The notes beneath the pieces are model-generated. The model did not search any database, was not told the origin of the DNA, and saw nothing but the letters and a program-made list of their open reading frames with translations. From an uncultured Eubacteriaceae bacterium (GTDB taxonomy: Bacteria; Bacillota; Clostridia; Lachnospirales; Lachnospiraceae), in contig CAMEUH010000033.1 in the NCBI GenBank assembly GCA_945938055.1, forward strand, positions 1 to 15,492: a stretch of 15,492 nucleotides of DNA, written 5' to 3'. How positions within the stretch are numbered: position 1 is the stretch's first letter; each line of letters begins with the position of its first letter. The position numbers were made by a program, and so were the translations under genes. This document shows, piece after piece, positions 6,606-14,526 of this stretch.

Positions 6606-9488
6606 ATGGATTTTCTGTTATATGTAATACATAATATGTTTGTTATCAGTATTGTGATACTGGCAGCAGTTTTCTTTAGAAAAATATTTTCTAAACAGAC
6701 AGGTTACCGATGGTGTAAAATTTTATGGCTATTGCTTGCAATTAAGCTTTTGATTCCGATTCCTGTTCATGATTTTGTTCGTGATGAGAATATAATCAGA
6801 ATTGAACTGGAAGGATTTGATAATGAAACGGTAAGACCGGGTGATATCCGGAATCAGGTCATGGCCGGTAATGGATTGACGAATCATAATGTCACTGACA
6901 GCAATAATCTTACAAAGCAACCGGAAAAACAAGCAGATATGAAAGAAACGATGCCGGATAAGGTACAGAATCCTGAACCGGATGAAGGGATAATTAGATT
7001 TGGAAGGCTATCTGGAGAGAATATCATTGTCTGCCTTATGGCAATATGGTTCATTGTCATGTTTGTAATGCTTAACTTTCATAGACTGCAGTATCAGTAT
7101 ATTAAAAAGAAGTATCTGGATAATGCGGATTGTATTGAAAATGATGACATGGAAGCGATTCTTTGGAAGGTAACAAAAGAATTCGGAATCAGAAGACCGA
7201 TAAAAGTTCTGGAATGCGATAAACTAAAAAGTCCGATGGTATTTGGTTATTTTCATTCTGTGTTGATTTTGCCAAAGATTCCGTATAGTGAAGAAGAATT
7301 AGAGATGGTTTTAAGGCACGAGCTGAATCATTATCGAACAGGTGATATCTGGTATAAACTGTTGATGGTTCTGGTAAGTGATTTGTATTGGTTTAATCCG
7401 GTGATTTTATTGATGAAAAATATTGCATTTGCGGATACTGAGTATGTCTGTGATGAAAAATCCGTGTATATGATGTCACCGGAACGGAAGAAACTATATT
7501 GTAACACGATACTAAAAACTCTGGAATTTGTGGATAACAAATCCATTTCTCTGTCCACGCAATTTGCAGGTGGAAAAAATTGTGTAAAAAAACGTTTTGA
7601 AAATATACTCTCTACTATGAGAAATAAATGGGGAATAGCCATTCTGATGTTCTTGTTCTTTGTTGCACTGGCAGGAACCTCTGTTATGGTAATCAGCAGT
7701 AGTGGAAAGAGTGCCTTAATATCAATGAAGAGGGAAATATATGAATCGGATGAAATGTTAGCGGAAGGGGAAAAAATATTTTTATCAACGGATGATGTGG
7801 GAGATAACAGAGGAGCCGGTTTTACAGAAAAATATCTTTATGGAATGCATGAATGTGAAAATTATGTGGTAAAGGTATACTTGGATTCTAAGGGATTTCT
7901 GGAAATCAGTTATCTTCGGGGAAAGGACGAACATCAAATATATTGCGATTACGACTGGAGTAAGACTGCTTCCACGGAGAATTTTGGAAAAGAACATTGT
8001 AGTATTACAGAATATAAAGAATTATTTGGAACTTCGGGACTGATGATTGAACTGAAGAGAGAGAATGGAATTTCCAAATATTTCATGGTAAGCACAGGAC
8101 GTACGGCAGAGATTATTTTTATAAAAGAGGCAGGGCAATTACTTATAGCGGATATTAATCAGGACGGAGCTAATGAATTAATAGCGCCTTTAGAGAATAC
8201 CATTTACTATGATTGGGAAAATAATATTTATCAAGTCCGTTTTCTTATGGATGATAATATGGAGCAGATTTTCTTTGATAAAAATAAGGAAGCTTTTTAT
8301 GTTCAATATCATAATGGTTCGAAGAAAAGAGTTGCGATTGATATAGGAGAAATCAACAGAATTCCTCTGGAAAACCATTCTGAGACAGAGATTGCGGATG
8401 ATATTAGTGCTCCATCCGGAGATGAAGTCCGAAATATGCGTGAAAAGGTTCTTTCTGGAATGTCAGAAGAAGAGAGAACTCTTTTAAAAGAAACCATAAA
8501 GTACTATAATCTATCTTGGGAAGAAGATTATGTTTATGGAAATTATTTTTATTCATTAAGAGATGTATACAGTAGAGAATGGAATCAGAAATATCATTCG
8601 AAAAGATTTCTGGATGACATGCAGGAATTATTAACTGTTGTAAAAACAGACGAGTTAAGATATGAAATCCAAAAAATGATTGATTTCATTAAGATGGCGG
8701 ATGAGACTCATGATGTTGATTATATCATTGAGACATATCATATTCTTCATGACATGGATTATTATCTTTTGCGATATTCGGGTGATATTGTTACTCAGGT
8801 GGATTTTTCCGCAGATGTGTCAACCATCATGAGGTATTATGGGGCGCTTTCCCTATACCATTCCAAGGAAGATGTTTATGAAATGCCGGTCATGATGGAA
8901 AATGTCAGATTAGCATATGGTAAATTGGATTTAGCAAATGGTAATGTGGAAAGTATTGAATTATGGATGGTACAGGGTGCATACTTTATGGAAGAATATG
9001 CTGGTTCTTCTGTTGGAATTTACCCGGAAAATTATCAGGGATATTATGTGCTGAAAACAATTGGAAAGGATGGAAGTGTGCTATCGGAACGTAACTGTAA
9101 TGAAGACTGGAATGAAGTGAGTGGAATCACTTCAGCAGACAGGCTGTTAAACTTCGGTGGAAACTTTATCATTAACGTAACCGATTATAATGATGATGCT
9201 TGCCCGGATTTTACTCTTGGCCAGGCTGCTACATCCTCTGTAAATGAATATGTGATGTATACGGTTAAAGAAGACGGAAAAATAGAATTATTGTGTGAAA
9301 GTGTATTGTTAAATACGAATAAGAGTTTTTCCCTTATATTGAATCAAACAGTAAAGAATCATCAAAAATGTATTATAGAAACACAATGGAATAATGCATT
9401 TGGAAAGGAGGAAGAGAATTACTTTTACTGGAATAAAGAGAGTAATCTCTATGAACGAATGGAGGAAAATTTTTATGAAAAACAATAA
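6606..9488 (+). CDS. M56 (BlaR1-like) membrane metallopeptidase with large extracellular sensor
   Basis: This 960-residue protein is the predicted signal-sensing partner of the BlaI-type repressor. Membrane segments lie near 3-24, 36-52, 139-160 and 341-362. The zinc protease domain carries H-E-L-N-H (238-242) with the third ligand E279 in T-E-Y-V-C-D-E, so all M56 ligands are present. About 600 residues follow outside the last membrane segment, far more than the roughly 250-residue penicillin-binding sensor of BlaR1, and no S-x-x-K transpeptidase motif was recognised there. The region has a D-I-N-Q-D-G calcium/FG-GAP-like turn (516-521), a helix-rich part (about 610-722) and a second D-Y-N-D-D turn (860-864). 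ATG 6606 is chosen; TTG 6582 would overlap the repressor stop. AAGGGG is 11 bases upstream. The ligand is unknown. Confidence 0.88.
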   Translation: MDFLLYVIHNMFVISIVILAAVFFRKIFSKQTGYRWCKILWLLLAIKLLIPIPVHDFVRDENIIRIELEGFDNETVRPGDIRNQVMAGNGLTNHNVTDSNNLTKQPEKQADMKETMPDKVQNPEPDEGIIRFGRLSGENIIVCLMAIWFIVMFVMLNFHRLQYQYIKKKYLDNADCIENDDMEAILWKVTKEFGIRRPIKVLECDKLKSPMVFGYFHSVLILPKIPYSEEELEMVLRHELNHYRTGDIWYKLLMVLVSDLYWFNPVILLMKNIAFADTEYVCDEKSVYMMSPERKKLYCNTILKTLEFVDNKSISLSTQFAGGKNCVKKRFENILSTMRNKWGIAILMFLFFVALAGTSVMVISSSGKSALISMKREIYESDEMLAEGEKIFLSTDDVGDNRGAGFTEKYLYGMHECENYVVKVYLDSKGFLEISYLRGKDEHQIYCDYDWSKTASTENFGKEHCSITEYKELFGTSGLMIELKRENGISKYFMVSTGRTAEIIFIKEAGQLLIADINQDGANELIAPLENTIYYDWENNIYQVRFLMDDNMEQIFFDKNKEAFYVQYHNGSKKRVAIDIGEINRIPLENHSETEIADDISAPSGDEVRNMREKVLSGMSEEERTLLKETIKYYNLSWEEDYVYGNYFYSLRDVYSREWNQKYHSKRFLDDMQELLTVVKTDELRYEIQKMIDFIKMADETHDVDYIIETYHILHDMDYYLLRYSGDIVTQVDFSADVSTIMRYYGALSLYHSKEDVYEMPVMMENVRLAYGKLDLANGNVESIELWMVQGAYFMEEYAGSSVGIYPENYQGYYVLKTIGKDGSVLSERNCNEDWNEVSGITSADRLLNFGGNFIINVTDYNDDACPDFTLGQAATSSVNEYVMYTVKEDGKIELLCESVLLNTNKSFSLILNQTVKNHQKCIIETQWNNAFGKEEENYFYWNKESNLYERMEENFYEKQ

Positions 9489-9516
9489 AAAATTATATAT
9501 TTGGCAACAGGCATAA
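9475..9516 (+). pseudogene. Truncated start of a third operon gene
   Basis: A strong GGAGG (9461-9465) lies nine bases before ATG 9475, which overlaps the last 14 bases of the M56 gene in another frame. This is the normal layout for a translationally coupled next gene. The frame encodes a basic start (M-K-N-N-K-K-L-Y-I), typical of a secreted or membrane protein, but stops after 13 codons. A second open stretch without a start runs in the neighbouring frame to about 9609, compatible with a decayed gene. It may also be a chance short ORF. Confidence 0.35.
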
Positions 9517-9610
9517 TCCGGATGTTAGCAAATTTGGCTGTGTCAATATTAGGTTTTTGAAGAACTGGGGTGAGCAAATAATATTTTGCATAAATCATAT
9601 TCTTCATTGA

Positions 9611-9628
9611 AATACTATTCATAGTATT
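9611..9628. promoter_or_regulatory. 18-bp palindrome upstream of the ferritin-like gene
   Basis: AATACTAT-TC-ATAGTATT is a perfect inverted repeat with 8-base arms and a 2-base centre, 21 bases before the chosen start. It is too AT-rich and lacks a T-run, so it is unlikely to be a terminator. An operator for an unidentified dimeric regulator is the simplest reading. No convincing promoter could be placed next to it. Confidence 0.4.
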
Positions 9629-9649
9629 ACAATAAAGGATGTGATTTTT

Positions 9650-10084
9650 TTGAATAGTGATGATACGGTAAGATTACTACAGGAATGTAATTCCGGAATT
9701 AAGATGGGAATCAGTGCTATTGATGATGTGTTTAACAGTGTGTCGGATCGTGAATTGAGTGATATTCTCATTGATGCAAAGAAAGAGCATGAGGAACTGG
9801 AAAGTGATTTATCGAAGCTTATGCTGGAATATGATGCAGAGGAAAAAGAGCCGGGTGTCATGGCAAAAACCATGTCATGGGTTAAAACGAATGTGAAGCT
9901 TGCGAAAAATGAATCTGACAAAACAGTTGCAAGTCTGATTACGGACGGATGCAACATGGGGATTAAGTCTCTGCACCGGTATCTGAATCAGTATGAGCAG
10001 GCAGAGAATAAGGTAAAAAATCTGGTACGAAAGACCATTAATGTGGAAGAACATATGGTGACGAAAATGAGGAAGTATTTATAG
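9650..10084 (+). CDS. Small helical, probably ferritin-like (DUF2383-type) protein
   Basis: This 144-residue, almost wholly helical soluble protein has no signal peptide or membrane segment. The segment K-K-E-H-E-E-L in the second helix and V-E-E-H-M in the last helix are E-x-x-H-like patterns typical of ferritin-like four-helix bundles. The middle helices carry W-V-K-T-N-V-K-L and the segment I-T-D-G-C-N-M-G. The overall pattern resembles clostridial proteins annotated as DUF2383/ferritin-like; iron binding or stress protection would be inference. TTG 9650 is preferred because AAAGGA lies about ten bases upstream; GTG 9641 in the same frame would be only a base or two from it. A perfect terminator follows immediately. 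No clear terminator separates it from the M56 gene, so readthrough from that operon is possible. Confidence 0.7.
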   Translation: MNSDDTVRLLQECNSGIKMGISAIDDVFNSVSDRELSDILIDAKKEHEELESDLSKLMLEYDAEEKEPGVMAKTMSWVKTNVKLAKNESDKTVASLITDGCNMGIKSLHRYLNQYEQAENKVKNLVRKTINVEEHMVTKMRKYL

Positions 10085-10086
10085 GG

Positions 10087-10128
10087 AAAAGAACTCCTGC
10101 TTCATTTTCACAAAGCAGGAGTTCTTTT
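10087..10128. terminator. Bidirectional terminator between convergent genes
   Basis: A perfect 16-bp stem (arms 10087-10102 and 10113-10128, core GAACTCCTGC/GCAGGAGTTC) has a 10-base loop. Four As open it and four Ts close it, so both strands end in a U-run. It lies three bases after the ferritin-like gene and seven bases after the end of the leftward operon, serving both. Confidence 0.9.
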
Positions 10129-10135
10129 CACATTA

Positions 10136-10891
10136 CTATTTTTGCGTTGCATTCTTATCAATTACCTTTATGAATCCCTTCTTCCACATGATTCGTGAGG
10201 AAAGGATTGCAATCGGAAGCATGAAAATGATTAAAAATCCTACTGCTCCGAAAAGGGAACCGCCGCTTGTGATACGAACCACAAGTGCGAGAACGGATAC
10301 AATAAGGAGTACAGGAATCATACCCATAACACCGTTTTTAACGACCTTTTTGCCGGAATTGGTGGTGCCGAAGAGACCGAGGGTCATGGAACCGAATAAT
10401 GCCGGAATCAGGTAATTAGAAGCGGTTTTTACTGCCGGAAGTTCAAATACCGGACTAATCCATGCACTAAAGAGTGCAGCAAGTGCCAGCATGAGAACCG
10501 TCATGATGGAGCATACGGCAACGGCAACGGAAGCAATGGCTTCACCTTCCGGAGTATTTGGTTCTTTCTTGGTTAAATTCATTGCATTAACGGCACATGG
10601 AACTTTCAGGTTCATGATATTGCCGGTGATGAAGGTCAAATAAGAAGCAGAACCAAGAATCGGGGTGTATGTAATTGCCTCGGAGAAACCAACCGGTATG
10701 TAAATTAACAGAATGCCAAGGGTTGCAATATTAAATACCTGTCCGATGGTTGGAAGGCATCCGTAAACGCCAAGGACGATAAACGGAAGTGCAATCATGT
10801 ATGCAAGTGCAATTACCGTTCCAACACGTCCCCAGCGGTGACACCATGTCTGGAAGGAGTCCAGATTTGTCGTTTTCTTTTCTTTACTCAT
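10136..10891 (-). CDS. Six-helix membrane protein, partner of DUF5058
   Basis: I do not recognise a characterised family for this 251-residue integral membrane protein. Hydrophobic segments lie at about 21-43, 49-70, 118-145, 158-176, 187-207 and 211-232, with a basic C-terminal tail. A polar, glycine-rich stretch after the second helix (80-98) reads G-S-A-S-Y-L-T-F-I-T-G-N, the kind of unwound loop seen at substrate sites of transporters. The DUF5058 protein upstream carries G-S-L-S-Y at the matching place. The start has GGAGG nine bases upstream, and the gap to the DUF5058 gene is 25 bases, so the two are surely co-transcribed. Being last in an M20 amidohydrolase operon suggests a role in moving the hydrolase substrate or product. 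A channel-type function is an alternative. Confidence 0.75.
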   Translation of the reverse strand: MSKEKKTTNLDSFQTWCHRWGRVGTVIALAYMIALPFIVLGVYGCLPTIGQVFNIATLGILLIYIPVGFSEAITYTPILGSASYLTFITGNIMNLKVPCAVNAMNLTKKEPNTPEGEAIASVAVAVCSIMTVLMLALAALFSAWISPVFELPAVKTASNYLIPALFGSMTLGLFGTTNSGKKVVKNGVMGMIPVLLIVSVLALVVRITSGGSLFGAVGFLIIFMLPIAILSSRIMWKKGFIKVIDKNATQK

Positions 10892-10916
10892 GATTTTAAT
10901 CCTCCATTCCTAAGTT

Positions 10917-11636
10917 CTAAGAAAAAATATTGGTCCATAAAAGAGATGATGCCATACCGGCAATCATGGAAAATGCCATGATGAAATCAGCAAGCCAGCG
11001 AAGCTTTGGCTTTTTGGCAAAAATTCCAAGTGCGAGAGCAACCACAAGACCGGTCAGCATGACTGCGGCCTGGATGGTATCACCGATTAACAGAACCGGA
11101 ATGTAAACAGAAAACATGCAAAGCATGAATACCCCGCTGAAAACGTGTTTCCAGTCACTGGAATTTTCTGTCTTGGTAACACTCATGGAAAGCTTTTTTC
11201 CAAATGGAATCAGAATCAAAAATCCACTTAACATACCAATGCTCATAAGAATCATTACGACACCAAACTGTTGTCCGGTAGCATTTTCAAGCATTTCACC
11301 ACTGGTTGCAAAGCCAATTGCGGAAGCAACACTACTGGAAATCATGGATTCATAGGAGAGCGAGCCGATTACGGATAATCTCCACCATGCCCAGAGGGTT
11401 CCCATGACGGAAATCAGAACAAATAAGCCCACAACGATGGATAAGCTTGGTACGATGGAAAAAACAACGCTGGATTTGATGACTTTGTTTACGTCCTCTT
11501 TTGTCATTCCCAATTCAAGACAGCGCTTATATGCCTTAATCAGATAAACGATGGAGAATCCAACGATGTAAAGTAAGCCGATTACAATTAAAATAAACAG
11601 TAATGGGCTTTGGATAATGTCTTTCATTGTTACCAT
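10917..11636 (-). CDS. DUF5058 family membrane protein
   Basis: This 239-residue integral membrane protein has about six helices (11-33, 54-80, 124-147, 165-186, 188-207, 214-236). Sequence and length fit the DUF5058 family of Firmicutes, which has no assigned function. After the second helix comes W-A-W-W-R-L-S-V-I, then G-S-L-S-Y (91-95) and a Ser/Ala/Gly-rich segment ending near T-S-G-E-M-L, probably functional because it is polar inside an otherwise hydrophobic chain. ATG 11636 is preferred, with GAGG eight bases upstream; an in-frame ATG three codons later is possible. It lies 65 bases after the M20 gene and 25 before the second membrane gene. The layout suggests a two-subunit transporter working with the amidohydrolase; this is inference. 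Confidence 0.82.
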   Translation of the reverse strand: MVTMKDIIQSPLLFILIVIGLLYIVGFSIVYLIKAYKRCLELGMTKEDVNKVIKSSVVFSIVPSLSIVVGLFVLISVMGTLWAWWRLSVIGSLSYESMISSSVASAIGFATSGEMLENATGQQFGVVMILMSIGMLSGFLILIPFGKKLSMSVTKTENSSDWKHVFSGVFMLCMFSVYIPVLLIGDTIQAAVMLTGLVVALALGIFAKKPKLRWLADFIMAFSMIAGMASSLLWTNIFS

Positions 11637-11701
11637 AAAAAATTCCTCACTTTCAAGTCTTTTTGTATCTTACATTATATTTATGAAGGTATGTCATTAC
11701 A

Positions 11702-12937
11702 TTATTCTTGGTGTTCGCTAAGCCAGCGCATTGCAGTATAAGCGTAAATGGCGCTTCCTACAGGAAGGGCGTTTTCGTCAAATTTTACTTTTGGATGATG
11801 CTGCGGATAGCAGTATCCCTGTTCCGGATTTCCTGCAGCCAGAGCAATCATGATGGAAGGAACTTCATGACTTACATAGGCAAAATCTTCAGAACCGGCA
11901 GTTTTTGGCGCCTTTTTTCCACCCTGGGAGGACATGGCACTTAACTGTCCGGCAGTAAATGCACTCTGTGCTCCGTTTAATTCACGAATATATTTTACCG
12001 TGCAGGCAGATAAATCCGAATCATTTACCAGAGTAGGGCATCCGCTTCCGAAACTTACAAAAGCCTCAGAACGGAAAGCAGCTGCAATTCCGGTTGCGAT
12101 GGCGGTCATGCGCTCCTTAATATAATTTCGTACGTCTTCATCATAAGTACGAATGGTTCCGCAAAGTTCAGCAGAATCAGGGATAACATTACCGGCATTA
12201 CCGGCATGAATACTGCCAAAGGTAAGGACGGCTTCATCGGAAAGAGCCAGTTCTCTTGCATGGATTTCCTGAAGAGCGGTGATAATGTGGGCTGCCGCAG
12301 TAATTGGGTCAATTCCTGCATTTGGCATGGAGCCGTGGCATCCCTTTCCCTGAATCTTAATGGTGAAGTAATCTGCAGCCGGTGCACTGACTCCGCCGTC
12401 GCAGACGATTGCTGTGCCAGAAGCAAATGGCATTCCTGCCATTACATGAATCATCAGAGCTGCATCCACGTCGGGATTTTTAAGAAGTCCTGCTTCAATC
12501 ATGTCGTGGGAGCCTTCAAAAATCTCTTCTGCAGGCTGGAACATCAGTTTTACCGTTCCTTCGATTTCATCTTCGTGTTTTTTCAGGATTCGTGCGGCTT
12601 CTAAAAGCATGGAAGTATGCATGTCATGTCCGCAGGCATGCATTTTCCCGTTTTCCGAAGCAAATTCCACATCGGCTTCTTCCTGGATTGGAAGAGCATC
12701 CATGTCGGCACGGATTAAGAATACCTTTCCGGGTTTCTTTCCGCCTGCAAGAACCGTAAAGCCTGATTTTCCACATGGTACAGGTTCATAGCCTATTTCG
12801 GTCAGGACGTTTTTAACGTATTCCCGTGTCATGTTCAGATCAAATCCAGTTTCGGGATGTGTGTGAAGATAATGACGGTCGGCAACGATTTGAGCGGCAT
12901 CATTTTTTGCTTCCGCCAGAATATCAGATGGTGTCAT
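11702..12937 (-). CDS. M20 family amidohydrolase (M20D type)
   Basis: This 411-residue cytosolic metalloenzyme belongs to the group containing hippurate hydrolase, N-acyl-amino acid hydrolases and aminobenzoyl-glutamate hydrolase-like proteins. Visible elements are an N-terminal L-H-T-H-P-E-T-G-F, the R-A-D-M-D-A-L-P-I strand with its conserved Asp, and metal ligands C102 and H104 in H-A-C-G-H-D. The catalytic/ligand pair is E137-E138 in Q-P-A-E-E, with H164 and H380/H381 in P-Q-H-H-P-K-V. The inserted dimerisation domain (about 185-290) contains G-C-H-G-S-M-P with H201. All metal-site residues are intact. It should cleave an acyl or aminoacyl amide, but the substrate cannot be read from sequence. 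The ATG is preceded by AAGGAGG at good spacing. First gene of a leftward three-gene operon with two membrane proteins, which points to imported amides. Confidence 0.93.
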   Translation of the reverse strand: MTPSDILAEAKNDAAQIVADRHYLHTHPETGFDLNMTREYVKNVLTEIGYEPVPCGKSGFTVLAGGKKPGKVFLIRADMDALPIQEEADVEFASENGKMHACGHDMHTSMLLEAARILKKHEDEIEGTVKLMFQPAEEIFEGSHDMIEAGLLKNPDVDAALMIHVMAGMPFASGTAIVCDGGVSAPAADYFTIKIQGKGCHGSMPNAGIDPITAAAHIITALQEIHARELALSDEAVLTFGSIHAGNAGNVIPDSAELCGTIRTYDEDVRNYIKERMTAIATGIAAAFRSEAFVSFGSGCPTLVNDSDLSACTVKYIRELNGAQSAFTAGQLSAMSSQGGKKAPKTAGSEDFAYVSHEVPSIMIALAAGNPEQGYCYPQHHPKVKFDENALPVGSAIYAYTAMRWLSEHQE

Positions 12938-12989
12938 GAAAAGCCTCCTTTATATCTGTTTGATTTTATTATTGTGAAAAGATAAACAT

Positions 12990-13019
12990 ATTATACTACG
13001 AATGGTACAAAGTGGTAAA
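12990..13019 (-). promoter_or_regulatory. Promoter of the M20/DUF5058 operon
   Basis: Read on the minus strand, TTTACC (13019-13014) is followed after 18 bases by a perfect TATAAT (12995-12990). It lies about 50 bases before the amidohydrolase start and back-to-back with the MATE promoter. Confidence 0.65.
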
Positions 13020-13039
13020 GAAGAAATAACATTCTTTAC
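13015..13039. promoter_or_regulatory. Inverted repeat between the divergent promoters
   Basis: GTAAAGAA (13015-13022) and TTCTTTAC (13032-13039) are perfect 8-base inverted arms separated by nine bases. The dyad covers most of both -35 elements, so one bound dimer could control both directions. Part of the symmetry comes from the -35 boxes themselves. Confidence 0.4.
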
Positions 13040-13063
13040 AAATAATGGAAAGAAGACTATAAT
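13035..13063 (+). promoter_or_regulatory. Promoter of the MATE gene
   Basis: TTTACA (13035-13040), 17 bases, then a perfect TATAAT (13058-13063). Transcription would start near 13070, about 40 bases before the ATG, with the ribosome binding site inside that leader. Confidence 0.75.
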
Positions 13064-13111
13064 TTCACACGGAAATTAACATACAACAGTAAGGACGGAG
13101 GAAAATAATTC

Positions 13112-14449
13112 ATGAATAAGGACTTAACGGTTGGAAGAGCGGAGATTGTATTATGGAAATTTTCCATACCACTTTTTGGAAGTATTATTTTTCAGCAGCT
13201 TTATAATATTGCAGACAGTCTGATAGCGGGAAAGTTTGCCGGTGAAAATGCCCTGGCGGCAGTAGGAAATTCCTATGAAATTACGTTGATTTATCTGGCG
13301 TTTGCGTTTGGATGCAATATCGGGTGTTCGGTTATTGTTTCACAGCTTTTTGGAGCCAAAAAGTATGCAGACATGAAAACGGCAGTCTGGACTACTTTTC
13401 TTGCAAGCGGAGTGTTGTGCCTTGTGCTGACTGTCCTGGGATTTCTTCTGGGACCTGCGTTACTGCATCTGATTAATACGCCTGACAATGTGTTTGCGGA
13501 TTCTCTTCTGTATTTAAATATTTATACGGCAGGATTGATTTTTCTTTTCTTCTATAATATAGCAACCGGAATTTTCTCGGCAATGGGAGATTCCAGAACG
13601 CCGTTTGTGTTTCTTGCGGCTTCGTCGGTTGCCAATATCATCATGGATTATGTCTTTGTGAAGAATTTTCAGATGGGTGTTGCAGGCGTGGCATGGGCAA
13701 CATTTATTTGCCAGGGAATCAGCTGTGTGCTTGCGGTACTTACGATTTTTAAGAGACTGTCAGGCACTCACTCTGAAAAAAATCATCAGAGGTTTTCGTG
13801 GCAGATGCTTGGAAATATTGCCCGTGTTGCAGTCCCAAGTATTTTGCAGCAAAGCTTTGTTTCTGTTGGAAATATTATTCTGCAGAGTGTGATTAACCAG
13901 TATGGCTCCGGAGTTATGGCGGGGTATTCAGCGGTAATTAAGCTTAATAATCTGGTCATTACATCGTTTACCACCCTTGGAAATGCCATGTCCAATTTTA
14001 CGGCACAGAATATTGGTGCCAACAAGCTTTCAAGGATTAAGCAGGGATACCGTGGAGGATTGTTTATGGTATATCTTTTATGTATTCCGGTCATTGCATT
14101 ATACCTGATGGAAGGAAGGACGCTTTTGTCCCTGTTCATGAAGGAGGAAAGTACCGTGGCACTGGAAACGGGCATGCAGTTTATTACCATTGTGGCACCG
14201 TTTTATTTTGTGGTCGGAACGAAACTCATTACAGACGGAATTTTACGTGGCGCCAGTGCGATGAAACAGTTTATGGTGGCAACCTTTATGGATTTAATCT
14301 TAAGGGTATGTCTTGCGTTTCTTTTATCCGGACAGATGGGTTCGATTGGAATCTGGCGCTCATGGACGATTGGATGGACCATTGGAACATTGTTGTCCTT
14401 GTACTTTTATTGGAGCGGGAGCTGGAAAAAAGTACTTAAAATTTTATAA
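13112..14449 (+). CDS. MATE family multidrug/cation efflux protein
   Basis: This 445-residue polytopic protein has the usual length and twelve-helix layout of MATE antiporters, made of two similar six-helix halves. The first helix region has F-S-I-P-L-F-G-S-I-I-F-Q-Q-L-Y-N-I-A-D and the matching second-half helix has V-A-V-P-S-I-L-Q-Q-S-F-V-S-V-G-N, the expected internal repeat. Family members exchange Na+ or H+ for cationic drugs, dyes or metabolites; the substrate here is unknown. The start is supported by GGAGG ten bases upstream and a near-consensus promoter. It is divergent from the M20 operon, so export could be co-regulated with the hydrolase, but general drug efflux is equally likely. 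No convincing terminator follows; the AT-rich stretch at 14438-14460 pairs only weakly. Confidence 0.92.
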   Translation: MNKDLTVGRAEIVLWKFSIPLFGSIIFQQLYNIADSLIAGKFAGENALAAVGNSYEITLIYLAFAFGCNIGCSVIVSQLFGAKKYADMKTAVWTTFLASGVLCLVLTVLGFLLGPALLHLINTPDNVFADSLLYLNIYTAGLIFLFFYNIATGIFSAMGDSRTPFVFLAASSVANIIMDYVFVKNFQMGVAGVAWATFICQGISCVLAVLTIFKRLSGTHSEKNHQRFSWQMLGNIARVAVPSILQQSFVSVGNIILQSVINQYGSGVMAGYSAVIKLNNLVITSFTTLGNAMSNFTAQNIGANKLSRIKQGYRGGLFMVYLLCIPVIALYLMEGRTLLSLFMKEESTVALETGMQFITIVAPFYFVVGTKLITDGILRGASAMKQFMVATFMDLILRVCLAFLLSGQMGSIGIWRSWTIGWTIGTLLSLYFYWSGSWKKVLKIL

Positions 14450-14485
14450 TTTTTTGTTTTTAGACTATCGGGAATGAAAATGTTG

Positions 14486-14494
14486 TGTTATAAT
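14486..14494 (+). promoter_or_regulatory. Extended -10 promoter of glyA
   Basis: TG-T-TATAAT (14486-14494) is a consensus extended -10 element. No good -35 was found at normal spacing, which is common for this class. The leader would be only about 25 bases, too short for a riboswitch. Confidence 0.6.
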
Positions 14495-14526
14495 AGGTTA
14501 AAATTTTTTGCATCAGGAGGTAAGTT

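Noticed and set aside
9641..9649. GTG start for the ferritin-like protein
   Set aside because: It is only a base or two from the AAAGGA ribosome binding site; TTG 9650 has workable spacing and fits the usual N-terminus of similar proteins.
14438..14460. Terminator after the MATE gene
   Set aside because: The AAAATT/AATTTT pairing has no GC pairs and overlaps the stop codon; the T-runs alone are not enough support.
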